40,289 nt of DNA. Origin: Mycolicibacter icosiumassiliensis. Lineage in GTDB: Bacteria; Actinomycetota; Actinomycetes; Mycobacteriales; Mycobacteriaceae. A program made the position numbers and the translations under genes. The notes below the pieces were generated by a model that saw only the letters and a list, made by a program, of their open reading frames with translations, was not told the origin of the DNA and searched no databases. Below, one piece after another: positions 7,278 to 14,594 of this stretch. Position 1 is the stretch's first letter, and each line of letters starts with the position of its first letter. The DNA lies in contig NZ_LT546166.1 of assembly GCF_900078685.2 (NCBI RefSeq), positions 3,801,940 through 3,842,228 on the forward strand, read 5' to 3'.

Positions 7278-7695
7278 TTAGATTTTGTTGACCTTGGTGG
7301 TTGCTGGCTTGGCTGCGGCTCGTTGTATCGCGCGGTAGATCGTTGAGCGGGTCACGGCGAACAGCTCTTCGAGGTCGCTGATGGTGTGGGCGCGGGCGTG
7401 GTACAGCTCGACCAGGTGGGCTTCTTGGCGGGGGTTGAGTTTGGGTTGTTTGCCGCGTAGCCGACCTTTGGCGCGGGCGATGGCCATGCCCTCGCGGGTG
7501 CGGGCGCGGGCGAGGTCGACCTCGAACTCGGCGATCATCGACAGCGTGGTGAACAGCAGCCGCCCGATCGGGTCGGTCGGATCATGGACCGACCCACCGA
7601 TGTTGAGCTTGACGCCGGCTGTGGTGAGTTCGTCGGCGATGTCGCGGGCGTCGGGCACTGATCGGGCGAGGCGGTCGAGTTTGGTGACTCGGTGA
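7278..7695 (-). pseudogene. C-terminal fragment of a serine recombinase
   Basis: About 139 codons match the second half of a small serine recombinase: VTKLDRLARS, a GRLLFTTLSMIAEFEVDLARARTREG long helix, then a C-terminal helix-turn-helix (ISDLEELFAVTRSTIYRAIQRA). The N-terminal catalytic part with the YxRVS serine is missing and is replaced, in a shifted frame, by an ISL3 transposase fragment. It cannot catalyse recombination, although the DNA-binding half could still be translated as part of a 250-aa hybrid frame. Confidence 0.75.
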
Positions 7696-7984
7696 ACGAA
7701 TTGCGTTGGCAATAGTCTTCTTTGCACCGCCACCGCGTTTTGGCCCACGACACCACGATCCGGTCCGGGCCGTAGGGGATGTCCTTGGGGGCGGTGATCG
7801 GGTGGTCCTTGATCGATGTCGAGACGACCCCGCAGTCCGGGCAGGCCGCCGCGGTCGGATCGTCGGTGATCACGTGCACTACGCGGGTGCCGTCGTCGCG
7901 GCGCTCGACGCGCTGCACCCGCAGTCCTGGCAGCCCGAACAACAATGTCGTACCGTCGGTCACGGCCCTTGGTCCCTTCGTCAT
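7686..7984 (-). pseudogene. N-terminal fragment of an ISL3-family transposase
   Basis: From the ATG at 7984, about 95 codons match the zinc-binding N-terminus of an ISL3 transposase (CPDCGVVSTS, then RWRCKEDYC). The match stops abruptly near 7690, where recombinase sequence begins in another frame. It is different from, and diverged compared with, the intact ISL3 transposase at 1523-2767. The junction indicates an old deletion or recombination joining two mobile elements. Confidence 0.7.
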
Positions 7985-8165
7985 CTGGATGCTTCGCAAC
8001 ACCTAGATTTCCGAAGGCCAAGGGCCTCACCCGTTAAGACACGCCGACCAGCATCAACGCGGCCCCTGCCCGGTCAAGATCGAAGAGCCCGTTAAAGGGA
8101 CCGTTCAGGCCGGGCGTGGCCCGGGTAAGCGCATCATGCGATATGCGGCGGGCGCATCAACCGGT

Positions 8166-8185
8166 ATGCGGTGACCGCATTTTTT
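8166..8185 (+). promoter_or_regulatory. ATGCGGT-G-ACCGCAT palindrome followed by six T
   Basis: A perfect 7-bp inverted repeat around a single G (8166-8180), running into TTTTTT. The near-absent loop argues against an efficient terminator and fits an operator better, though the T-run allows either. Similar half-sites (GATATGCGG, GGGCGCAT) lie within 30 nt upstream. Confidence 0.35.
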
Positions 8186-8234
8186 GCTATAGTCAGGGCA
8201 TAGCCGATGCCACCGCGGTGAGTATCGGAAGTGG

Positions 8235-8271
8235 ACCCCAGGAGATCCTGCCGGAAGACAGGGCCTGGGGT
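8235..8271 (-). terminator. Hairpin downstream of the DUF3800-like gene
   Basis: ACCCCAGG (8235-8242) pairs perfectly with CCTGGGGT (8264-8271), with an inner CCTG/CAGG pair. It starts 17 nt beyond the stop of the minus-strand gene ending at 8288, where an intrinsic terminator is expected. The T-tract is weak, as is common in mycobacteria. Confidence 0.5.
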
Positions 8272-8287
8272 TTCGCGTTTCTTGGGC

Positions 8288-8959
8288 TCAGAGGTCGATC
8301 AAGGTCACTCGGGACTCGATCTGCTGGTAGAAGTGCCCATTGCCGCACCGCAACTGCGTGACGGCACCGCAGCAGGCATCTGGAACCCACAGCATCGGAT
8401 CTGCTGGGCCTCCGACATGATCCATGTGCAGCGGATCAGTCAACAGGCGCTTGTTCCGCAGATTCTGAAGCGTCTTGCGGTCGCGCTGGTCGTCTTTGGG
8501 GCCGCGCGATTCCACGATCGCCGTACCTACCCCCAGGCTCACTAACTCCGGCAGCATCCGCTCCATGCACAGCCGCCGCTGACGCTCTGGCTTAGCCGTG
8601 GTGTGCGCATCCGATCGCACCACGACCAGGTGCTCGACTTGCAGCGTCGCGATCGTCTTGACGATCTGTTCCTGACGCTTGGGGTCCTCGTCGCGCCAGT
8701 GCAGCTTCTTGTGGCTGCGCCGTACCAGCAGGCCGCGCATGGTGTCGCGCAGCGCTTCCGCGTGCAGGGCCTCGCTGATGGCGGCGCTCAAGATGTACGT
8801 GCCCGGGTCGACGGTCTGGTTCGATCCCGATTCATCGAGCCAGGCGACGTAGGACACTTGGTTTTCCCTAGGCGACGGATGTTCTGTACTGGCAGGGCGT
8901 GATGACGCTACCGCCCAGTGGTGCACAACGTCATCGGAGGATCTATCGAAGGAGGGCAT
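8288..8959 (-). CDS. DUF3800-like protein, copy 1 (223 aa)
   Basis: Resembles DUF3800, a family considered RNase H-like and common in mobile elements. The domain starts YVAWLDESGS (first acidic pair), continues through a strand and helix (TYILSAAISEALHAEALRDTM) and KKLHWRDED, and ends in LWVPDACCGAV...FYQQIESRVTLIDL, where the second Asp is expected. The paralogue at 10489-11148 has the same architecture. The start at 8959 is chosen because AAAGG lies 7 nt upstream; 24 more open codons exist. It stands alone, divergent from parA. The catalytic role is inferred from the family only. Confidence 0.6.
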   Translation of the reverse strand: MPSFDRSSDDVVHHWAVASSRPASTEHPSPRENQVSYVAWLDESGSNQTVDPGTYILSAAISEALHAEALRDTMRGLLVRRSHKKLHWRDEDPKRQEQIVKTIATLQVEHLVVVRSDAHTTAKPERQRRLCMERMLPELVSLGVGTAIVESRGPKDDQRDRKTLQNLRNKRLLTDPLHMDHVGGPADPMLWVPDACCGAVTQLRCGNGHFYQQIESRVTLIDL

Positions 8960-9032
8960 CCGGGAGCCTTTCTGTAGGAGCCTGTCACCTCTTCTAGGTC
9001 GGGGACGTTCTACAGAGGGGAGCTCAGCCACC

Positions 9033-9102
9033 CTAGAGTTACAACTCCTGATCGTTATAACGTCTAAGCGTTCTAGAGTTAGATCGCTGTAGCGTTACAG
9101 CG
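9033..9102. repeat. Repeat cluster upstream of parA (putative centromere/operator)
   Basis: It contains direct repeats CTAGAGTTA (9033-9041, 9073-9081), GCGTTNNAG (9068-9076, 9092-9100) and an inverted repeat CGCTGTA-GCGT-TACAGCG (9085-9102), all within 85 nt upstream of the parA start. The same TACAGCG/CGCTGTA units recur just after parB (10266-10293). In ParA/RHH partition systems such repeats are the parS centromere and the autoregulatory operator. Confidence 0.6.
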
Positions 9103-9115
9103 CTATAATGCTGAC

Positions 9116-9838
9116 ATGAGCGCACATATTGCTGTCTGCCACTCCCGCAAGGGCGGTGTCGGGAAATCGTTTCTGGCTTACGAACTGGCGTTTTTGCTGG
9201 GTGCGGTCCTCGTAGACCTTGAGCACGATGGTGGGGGAGTCACGGCCAAGTGGGGCTACCGCCCCCAGGACCACCCGCGAGCGCGCCTGCTTGATGCCCT
9301 CGTGCCGGGAGCCGCGGCGCCACGCCCCATGCGGGGCTTCAAGAAGCCGGCGCTGGTGCCTGGTCACCCCGAGCTTTACGATCACCAACCCGATGCCGAC
9401 ACGATGGCCGATGCCCTATCGAAGTGGGCGCAGGAATGGGACACGGACTGGATCGTCGTCGATACCCACCCAGGAGCAAGTCCAGCTGCGCACGGTGCCC
9501 TCGCCGTCGCGAATATCGTGCTCGCTCCCACAGCGCTGCGTACCGCAGAACTCGACGCCACAGCAGAACTAGTCCGCGAGATCGCCGACTACCCCCTCGT
9601 TGTGGTGCCTAACTTCGTGCCAACGACGCCACCCGCCGCCGAGATCCAACGCCTGCGCTCCATCATCGCCGAGACCCCGGTCCAGGTAGCTCCGCCGATA
9701 CCAAACGCACTGCACGTAGGAACTCGCAAGCGGCGCATCGCGATCACCGCCGAGGCGCCGCCGGCGAAATCGTTACAGAAGGTTGCCGGCGCGCTGACCG
9801 ACCTGGCGGCCTTCGTGAAGGGGTACGTCCATGAGTGA
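9116..9838 (+). CDS. parA: ParA-type partition ATPase (240 aa)
   Basis: Segregation ATPase that binds nucleoid DNA and moves plasmid copies with its centromere-binding partner. A deviant Walker A motif KGGVGKS spans residues 12-18, with the signature lysine and Lys17; a Walker B-like strand (WIVVDTHPG) lies near residue 115. It lacks an N-terminal HTH, so it belongs to the short (type Ib-like) class, in which the small partner is the repressor. The stop overlaps the start of the RHH gene by 8 nt, showing translational coupling. The upstream repeat cluster is probably the operator. This is strong evidence that this part of the window derives from a plasmid or plasmid-like element. Confidence 0.9.
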   Translation: MSAHIAVCHSRKGGVGKSFLAYELAFLLGAVLVDLEHDGGGVTAKWGYRPQDHPRARLLDALVPGAAAPRPMRGFKKPALVPGHPELYDHQPDADTMADALSKWAQEWDTDWIVVDTHPGASPAAHGALAVANIVLAPTALRTAELDATAELVREIADYPLVVVPNFVPTTPPAAEIQRLRSIIAETPVQVAPPIPNALHVGTRKRRIAITAEAPPAKSLQKVAGALTDLAAFVKGYVHE

Positions 9839-10262
9839 CGGACTCGACTCACTGACCGCGATGCGCGCCAAGGCGACCACCTCCAGACGGGCGGTGCCAC
9901 CTCCGCGGCATCAACCGCGCCGAACCCCGGTTGAGATGCCCGCAGCAGTACCGGAGTCGCCGCCAGCTTCTACACCGAAGGCAAAACCGCCACCCGTATC
10001 GACACCGGAGCCTTCGACCGCCGCTACTGCAAGTACGGGCCTCACCAAGGCGTCGATATACCTCGACGAACCCACCGACACGTACCTGGAGACCGTGCGA
10101 ACCGCCGCGCGCAGTGTCAGACCGCGTGTTGACGCCACACGTAGCGCAGTCGTTCGACTAGCCCTAAACCGACTGGCCGAACAACTCGACGCCGCCGCAG
10201 TGGTCGCGGAACTTCAGCGCAGCGCCGCCAGACACAGCGGACCAGGCCGAAAGCGCGCCTAG
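9831..10262 (+). CDS. parB: Ribbon-helix-helix partition partner of ParA (143 aa)
   Basis: The first 70 residues are a disordered Pro/Ala/Thr-rich, basic segment, as in small ParB/ParG-type proteins that stimulate ParA. The C-terminal half (ASIYLDEPTDTYLETVRTAA... RSAVVRLALNRLAEQL) has the pattern of a ribbon-helix-helix dimerisation and DNA-binding domain. It overlaps parA by 8 nt, and its stop lies inside a repeat unit identical to those upstream of parA, so it probably binds both sites. It is not a CTPase-type ParB. The symbol is used in the functional sense only. Confidence 0.7.
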   Translation: MSDGLDSLTAMRAKATTSRRAVPPPRHQPRRTPVEMPAAVPESPPASTPKAKPPPVSTPEPSTAATASTGLTKASIYLDEPTDTYLETVRTAARSVRPRVDATRSAVVRLALNRLAEQLDAAAVVAELQRSAARHSGPGRKRA

Positions 10263-10293
10263 CGTTACAGCGCCATAACGGCATAGCGCTGTA
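10261..10293. repeat. Repeat cluster downstream of parB
   Basis: AGCGTTACAGCG (10261-10272) repeats the upstream motif at 9091-9102, and CGCTGTA (10287-10293) is its inverted partner. Having the same units on both sides of the operon fits a split centromere or a centromere plus promoter operator. Confidence 0.55.
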
Positions 10294-10353
10294 GCCCGAT
10301 AGAGGCATAGATGTGAGCGGCGACCCTGTAAACGGGGATGATTCCGACCTAAA

Positions 10354-10367
10354 TAGGTGTTAACCTA
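10354..10367. repeat. Short inverted repeat TAGGT-N4-ACCTA
   Basis: A 5-bp inverted repeat in an AT-richer gap between the partition operon and the convergent DUF3800-like gene. It may be an operator or an origin element; too short to classify. Confidence 0.25.
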
Positions 10368-10488
10368 GCTGCGAGCAAGGAATCGGCGCTCGGGATTCGT
10401 CCTGACAGCTGGTCTGGCCCCTGGTGATAGCTACGGCCCCCAGGGGTTGCTCTATTTATGAGGCCAGGTGGGTGTCCGAGGTGGCGAC

Positions 10489-11148
10489 TTAGTGCATCGG
10501 ATCGATGACGTGCACCCGCTGTTGGATCAGCGAGAACAGCGAATTGTCGGCCCGGGTAAGCGTCCCGCGATAAGCCGAAGACACCAAGTCCGGCAACCAC
10601 AACAGGTGCTCGTACCTTGGGGAGGTCAACACAGCCTGCATGGACCTGTGCACCAAGCCTTCTGCCCTCATCGCCGAGATGTTCTTGCGGTCGAGATTGC
10701 TGCGGTTTCTCGGGTTGCGCTCTTCGAGCACCATCAGGTCGATCGACCCGCGTAGCGGGGCGGCCCCGATCGACAGTGTTGACGCCAGGCCTCGCAGACA
10801 GGCCCGCCGCGCTTCTTCCAGATCGTCGTCGTCGATGCGGGAGTGATGCGCGATCACGCAGATCTCGGCACCTTCGCCAAGGAAGTTGAGCATCGCGGAG
10901 GCCTTCTTTCGGCCCTCCTCAGTGCGCAGCTCGTCGGTGGTGTGCCAGAACGTCCCGCCGGCGATGTCGCGGAGTTCCTGACGTAGCAGCGGCATTTCGG
11001 CCCGCTCCACCACCACCGCGGTGAACACGTAGAACCGGCTCCTGCCGTGTTGTCCGTCATCAAATGTCTCATCGAGGTAGGCCACCGCGCCAGCGGTGTT
11101 GGCATATGCGCGGTCCAGAACCGGATGCGCGGGCGGCCGGTAAGCCAT
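10489..11148 (-). CDS. DUF3800-like protein, copy 2 (219 aa)
   Basis: Paralogue of 8288-8959. It shares the opening AVAYLDETFDD acidic motif, the FYVFTAVVVER strand, a WHTTDEL block, and the C-terminal LWLPDLVSSAYRG...LFSLIQQRVHVID. Family knowledge suggests an RNase H-like fold with Asp/Glu catalytic residues; the fourth acidic site is not obvious. The ATG at 11148 overlaps the TGA of the upstream HTH gene by one base (TGATG), so the two products are translationally coupled and probably work together. The partition operon is convergent with it. Confidence 0.6.
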   Translation of the reverse strand: MAYRPPAHPVLDRAYANTAGAVAYLDETFDDGQHGRSRFYVFTAVVVERAEMPLLRQELRDIAGGTFWHTTDELRTEEGRKKASAMLNFLGEGAEICVIAHHSRIDDDDLEEARRACLRGLASTLSIGAAPLRGSIDLMVLEERNPRNRSNLDRKNISAMRAEGLVHRSMQAVLTSPRYEHLLWLPDLVSSAYRGTLTRADNSLFSLIQQRVHVIDPMH

Positions 11149-12644
11149 CAGCTGACCGCCCTGGTGGACACCACCGACACCGTGCCCTCGGCAGTCCTGC
11201 CCAGCCGCTTGACCTTCCGGCGAAGATCTTCGCCCGCCTTAGGGGCCTCACCGCACGACACCGCCGCATCCGCCCAGGTGCGGCCCTCTTGGGCTTTCAT
11301 CCGGAGGATTTTGCGCTCACGTTCCGTCAGCCTGCTAATGAGCCACACCAGCCGGGGATCGCTGAGGTCGTCTACGCCCGCCGGCAGGGGAGGCGCCGGC
11401 ACCACATCAACGAGCGAGACCCCGAGGGGCTCATCCTGGGAGAGCTTCACTTTCCGGTCCAGCGAGTCCACCGACCGGCCACACAACTCGGTCTCGCCTA
11501 TCAGTCGAAAGTTCCGGTGCTCCCGGATGGTCAGCTGTCGAATCCGAGGGCACACGTCCTCATCGACTTCTAATTCCCCTGGTAGCCAGGCTGCCTCCTC
11601 CAGGAGCACCGCCGACGCCGCGTCGACCAAGGTCGCCGGGGTCCGCTTAAACCCCAAGACCTCTTTCAAGAAGCGCACCACCGCGGCGACGTCGCCGCGG
11701 AGCACCGCACGCCGGGCCCGTAGCGCCGTCCGAAGTCCTTGCCAACCCCAGGCCACCCCATGATCAGCCAGGACTGAGAAGGACTGCAGCATCGTGGCGA
11801 TCGACTGTTCCGGTGCCCGCCACAGGGCATCCATTGCGGCCCGGTGCGTGGTCTGTATCCACGACGACAACCCCTGCGAATGCACGGCCGAGGTCACTCC
11901 ATCAAATACGCTGGCGCCCAACCGCTTCGACCACGATGGCCACTCATCGTTGGAAAACCCCGGCACTTTGCCGTTCTGCAGGTGATCGGTCAAGGAAAAC
12001 CGCGGCAGTGAACCGACATCCAGCCCGGCGAACGAACCGAGATGCAGGTCAGCCAGCCCTTTCCCGGAGAGACCGGCGGTTAAGGCCGACACCACCGAGG
12101 ACTGCGGACCGGCAGGCAGGAAAGATTTCGCCAGATCCGATAACGGCGGCTGCAGGGCCTTCCACGCCGGGGTCGCTGACCCGGCGATGTACGAGCCCAG
12201 GCCCGGCGCACCGATACCCAGGTTGCTTCTAGCCTCCCTTGCTCGGGCCGACGCCTCGGCCGCCAACTTCGCACCCAACCCCGGACTGCCGTGTAGCTCG
12301 CCCCACGCCCGACCCGGCTGGGTGGCCCACAAGTCCGTCAGCTTGAACGCTGCATCAGCAGCCCCCACCTGCGTCAAGCGGTCGCCGCCGATCAACTTCG
12401 AGATGCTTGACACCGTCTCGCTAGCTGAGGTCATCGCCGCATCCATGACCGAGCGCAGCGCGGGGGAGCCGACCAAGAAATCGAACTTCATCCCCGCCCC
12501 CGCCACCCCGGCTCTCCCGATTAACTGATCGGCCACCGAACTCATCCCCGGCAACGCGGCTGGCGACCGCAAGGCCTCACGGTGGGGTGGTGAATTCACC
12601 GGCTCACACTCAGTCTCATCGCCAACGGCGTGGCACTCTTCCAT
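11148..12644 (-). CDS. Large protein with C-terminal sigma-region-4-like HTH, coupled to DUF3800 (498 aa)
   Basis: Residues 1-300 are Ala/Gly/Ser/Leu-rich and predicted helical without a recognised domain. A compact middle region follows, and the C-terminus (LTERERKILRMKAQEGRTWADAAVSCG... DLRRKVKRLGR) resembles the helix-turn-helix of sigma region 4 or LuxR-type regulators. There is no signal peptide or clear membrane segment. The start at 12644 is supported by GGAGGA 7 nt upstream. The stop overlaps the DUF3800-like start (TGATG). A big unknown sensor-like protein coupled to a nuclease-like partner on a plasmid resembles the layout of defence or maintenance modules, but no such system is known to me with this composition. 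Confidence 0.55.
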   Translation of the reverse strand: MEECHAVGDETECEPVNSPPHREALRSPAALPGMSSVADQLIGRAGVAGAGMKFDFLVGSPALRSVMDAAMTSASETVSSISKLIGGDRLTQVGAADAAFKLTDLWATQPGRAWGELHGSPGLGAKLAAEASARAREARSNLGIGAPGLGSYIAGSATPAWKALQPPLSDLAKSFLPAGPQSSVVSALTAGLSGKGLADLHLGSFAGLDVGSLPRFSLTDHLQNGKVPGFSNDEWPSWSKRLGASVFDGVTSAVHSQGLSSWIQTTHRAAMDALWRAPEQSIATMLQSFSVLADHGVAWGWQGLRTALRARRAVLRGDVAAVVRFLKEVLGFKRTPATLVDAASAVLLEEAAWLPGELEVDEDVCPRIRQLTIREHRNFRLIGETELCGRSVDSLDRKVKLSQDEPLGVSLVDVVPAPPLPAGVDDLSDPRLVWLISRLTERERKILRMKAQEGRTWADAAVSCGEAPKAGEDLRRKVKRLGRTAEGTVSVVSTRAVS

Positions 12645-12918
12645 CAGGCGGTCCTCCTCGTTGGAGCGGCCCGCTCCATGCAGGGCCCCTACACACAGGC
12701 CGCCACAAACACCCAAAACGACCAACCGTGATCGACATCACATTTACCGGGGTAATGCAACCTCGCCCAGCCATTATCTCAGCAATAACCGACAAGGCAG
12801 AACCAACGAACCCCGGTGTGCTCGAACCCGGCCGCAGGCGAGCCGCGCGGTTCGATCGGTCACAAAAACATCACGGAGCCGCGGCGTGTCGAAGCCTGCC
12901 GTACCTGGTACTGCCGAC

Positions 12919-13125
12919 ATGATGGGCGACATGGCTCAGCCACACAAAGGCCCGCGCGAGCAGATCAAGACGCGGGTGCACACCGAGGTTTACGCCGAAC
13001 TGCGCCAGCTCGCCGCAGAGCGCGCTTCGTCTGTCAGCCAGTTAGCGGCTGACCTCATAGCGGCCGCAGTCGGCCGGCCGGACCTAGTCCGCGAGACAGG
13101 GGAGGCGTTGCCGCTAGCGATGTGA
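12919..13125 (+). CDS. Small ribbon-helix-helix-like DNA-binding protein (68 aa)
   Basis: The sequence QIKTRVHTEVYAELRQLAAER followed by SSVSQLAADLIAAAVGRPDLV fits a CopG/Arc-type ribbon-helix-helix domain: a short strand, then two helices. Such proteins act as plasmid copy-number repressors, antitoxins or partition accessories. Starts at 12919, 12922 and 12931 are all possible and none has a clear ribosome-binding site. It is followed by a terminator and then the putative rep gene, so a regulatory link to replication is plausible. No toxin ORF directly adjoins it. Confidence 0.6.
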   Translation: MMGDMAQPHKGPREQIKTRVHTEVYAELRQLAAERASSVSQLAADLIAAAVGRPDLVRETGEALPLAM

Positions 13126-13176
13126 GCAGCAGCCCGGGCGCTAGACCCTGGGCAGACGTGACAGCTCCATAAACGA

Positions 13177-13206
13177 CGAAAGCCCCGGCGGGAACCAGGG
13201 CTTTCG
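13177..13206 (+). terminator. Strong hairpin terminator between RHH gene and rep
   Basis: CGAAAGCCC (13177-13185) and GGGCTTTCG (13198-13206) form a perfect 9-bp stem with a 12-nt loop. There is no U-tract on the plus strand, which is common for mycobacterial terminators. Confidence 0.6.
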
Positions 13207-13229
13207 GTGCCCCCCGAAAGGGACGTGTC

Positions 13230-14585
13230 TTGCAGGACTCGTCTCACGGTAGCGCATATCTGCCTCAGCTTCGAGTCAACGCGCTAAGCCGTGACCAGTA
13301 TCTTTGCCCGCATCGTATTGGCCTGCGTGTTGTCGCAGGTCAACACTCCACCCGCGTTGATGGTGGTGTAGCGGCGTCACAGCGTCGGGCGTGGATCACC
13401 CGTGCGGGTGCGTGCGTAGCCAGTGTGCCGGTGTGGCGCAGCCGCCAGTCGTGGTTGGCCGATGTGCAGGCATGGGCGAGTTCGCCACAACTAGCGCAGT
13501 TGTGTCGCGGTGAGGGGGTGTCGATCACCGCGGCCACTTTGGTAGCGATCGCCACGGTGATGGCCGGCCATGCCGATCACGCCACCGGCCGTCATGTGGC
13601 CATCACCCGCGCCACCATCGCTACCGCCGCCGGTTGCAGCCCTGACACGGTGACCGTGGCCTGGCGGGTACTACGGGTGGCCGGCTGGGCGGTGGAGGCC
13701 CAACGCGGCCACGGCTCCCCCACCACTCCGACAGTCGGGCGCAGGCCCTCGATCTACCACCTGACCCCCCACCGACCCTCCACGCAGGCCCGTCATCCAC
13801 AACCTGTCCACCACACCGTTGGCCTGTCGCAGGTTGTGGAGTTTCCCGACCTACCGCGAAGCGGTGCAGTTAGCACTTCTAGTCCCGTAGGGACGCACTC
13901 ACCAAGCGCGCATCCGCGCGCCCGCCAGGAGAACCCTCGACCAAAAAAACGGGCCACGGGCCGTACCGGCCGCGAGCCCCGCCCGCTGGCGCTGCAGCGC
14001 CTAGCGGCCGGGCTCATCGCCGGCTGCCACGGATTAGGCCACGGCCATGCCGGGGCGATCTGCGATGTGCTCAGTGCCGCCGGCATCGACCCCACCGTGT
14101 GGAGTGCCCGCCAGATCACCACCGCACTCAACACCGACATGGCTGCCACCGGCTTCACCTGGCCCGATCGGATCAGCTGCCCGGCAGCATTTCTCGCCTC
14201 TCGCCTCAAACGGATCGACTGGACACCTCCAGCAGGCAACGACGGCGGCTACGCCGCCGGCCCCGACACAAAAACCGCACCACGGCCAGCCGCGACCACC
14301 ACGGGCACCACGACCCCCATCCCGCAGGAGTCCCGGTGGGCCGCCCAGGTCGCCGCCCGCGCCGAGCACGCCCAAGCCCGCACCATCGCCCGCGCTGCCC
14401 TGGGCGGCCCCGGCCACACCGCCGCCCGCACCGCCCTCACCCAAGCCCTGGCCGCGACCCGCCGCCGCACCACCGCACCGCCCGTCGCACCCGATGCCGA
14501 AACCGCCCCGCCACCATCCCCACTTTCGTTCCGTTACGTCAATAATGTTGCGTCATATGTTGACGTAACGGAACGTAACGGTTAG
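13230..14585 (+). CDS. Probable plasmid replication initiator with winged-helix domain (up to 451 aa)
   Basis: A central segment (about residues 100-170; ITAATLVAIATVMAGHAD... TIATAAGCSPDTVTVAWRVLRVAGW) has the layout of a winged helix-turn-helix as in Rep proteins of actinobacterial plasmids. A basic linker and a second folded block (about 265-345, ending in AFLASRLKRIDW) follow, then a long Ala/Pro/Thr/Arg-rich disordered tail. The given start is a TTG at 13230 and the first 60 residues look non-conserved, so the true start is probably downstream. The 3' end runs into the 16-bp inverted repeat. Neighbouring ParA/RHH genes support a replicon role; a regulatory protein with the same fold is the alternative. 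Confidence 0.55.
   Translation: MQDSSHGSAYLPQLRVNALSRDQYLCPHRIGLRVVAGQHSTRVDGGVAASQRRAWITRAGACVASVPVWRSRQSWLADVQAWASSPQLAQLCRGEGVSITAATLVAIATVMAGHADHATGRHVAITRATIATAAGCSPDTVTVAWRVLRVAGWAVEAQRGHGSPTTPTVGRRPSIYHLTPHRPSTQARHPQPVHHTVGLSQVVEFPDLPRSGAVSTSSPVGTHSPSAHPRARQENPRPKKRATGRTGREPRPLALQRLAAGLIAGCHGLGHGHAGAICDVLSAAGIDPTVWSARQITTALNTDMAATGFTWPDRISCPAAFLASRLKRIDWTPPAGNDGGYAAGPDTKTAPRPAATTTGTTTPIPQESRWAAQVAARAEHAQARTIARAALGGPGHTAARTALTQALAATRRRTTAPPVAPDAETAPPPSPLSFRYVNNVASYVDVTERNG
14527..14575. promoter_or_regulatory. Perfect 16-bp inverted-repeat operator (CGTTCCGTTACGTCAA)
   Basis: The left arm 14527-14542 and right arm 14560-14575 are exact reverse complements separated by 17 nt; a further ACGTAACGG unit follows at once. 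The site overlaps the 3' end of the rep-like gene and ends 19 nt before the next ATG, so it most likely controls the coiled-coil protein gene downstream and may be bound by that protein, as with KfrA-type autoregulators. An origin iteron is the alternative. Confidence 0.65.
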
Positions 14586-14594
14586 GCTTGGGAC

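Noticed and set aside
9033..9102. CRISPR-like repeats upstream of parA
   Set aside because: Repeats are short (7-9 bp), irregularly spaced and lie directly over a promoter; no spacer/repeat periodicity and no cas genes.
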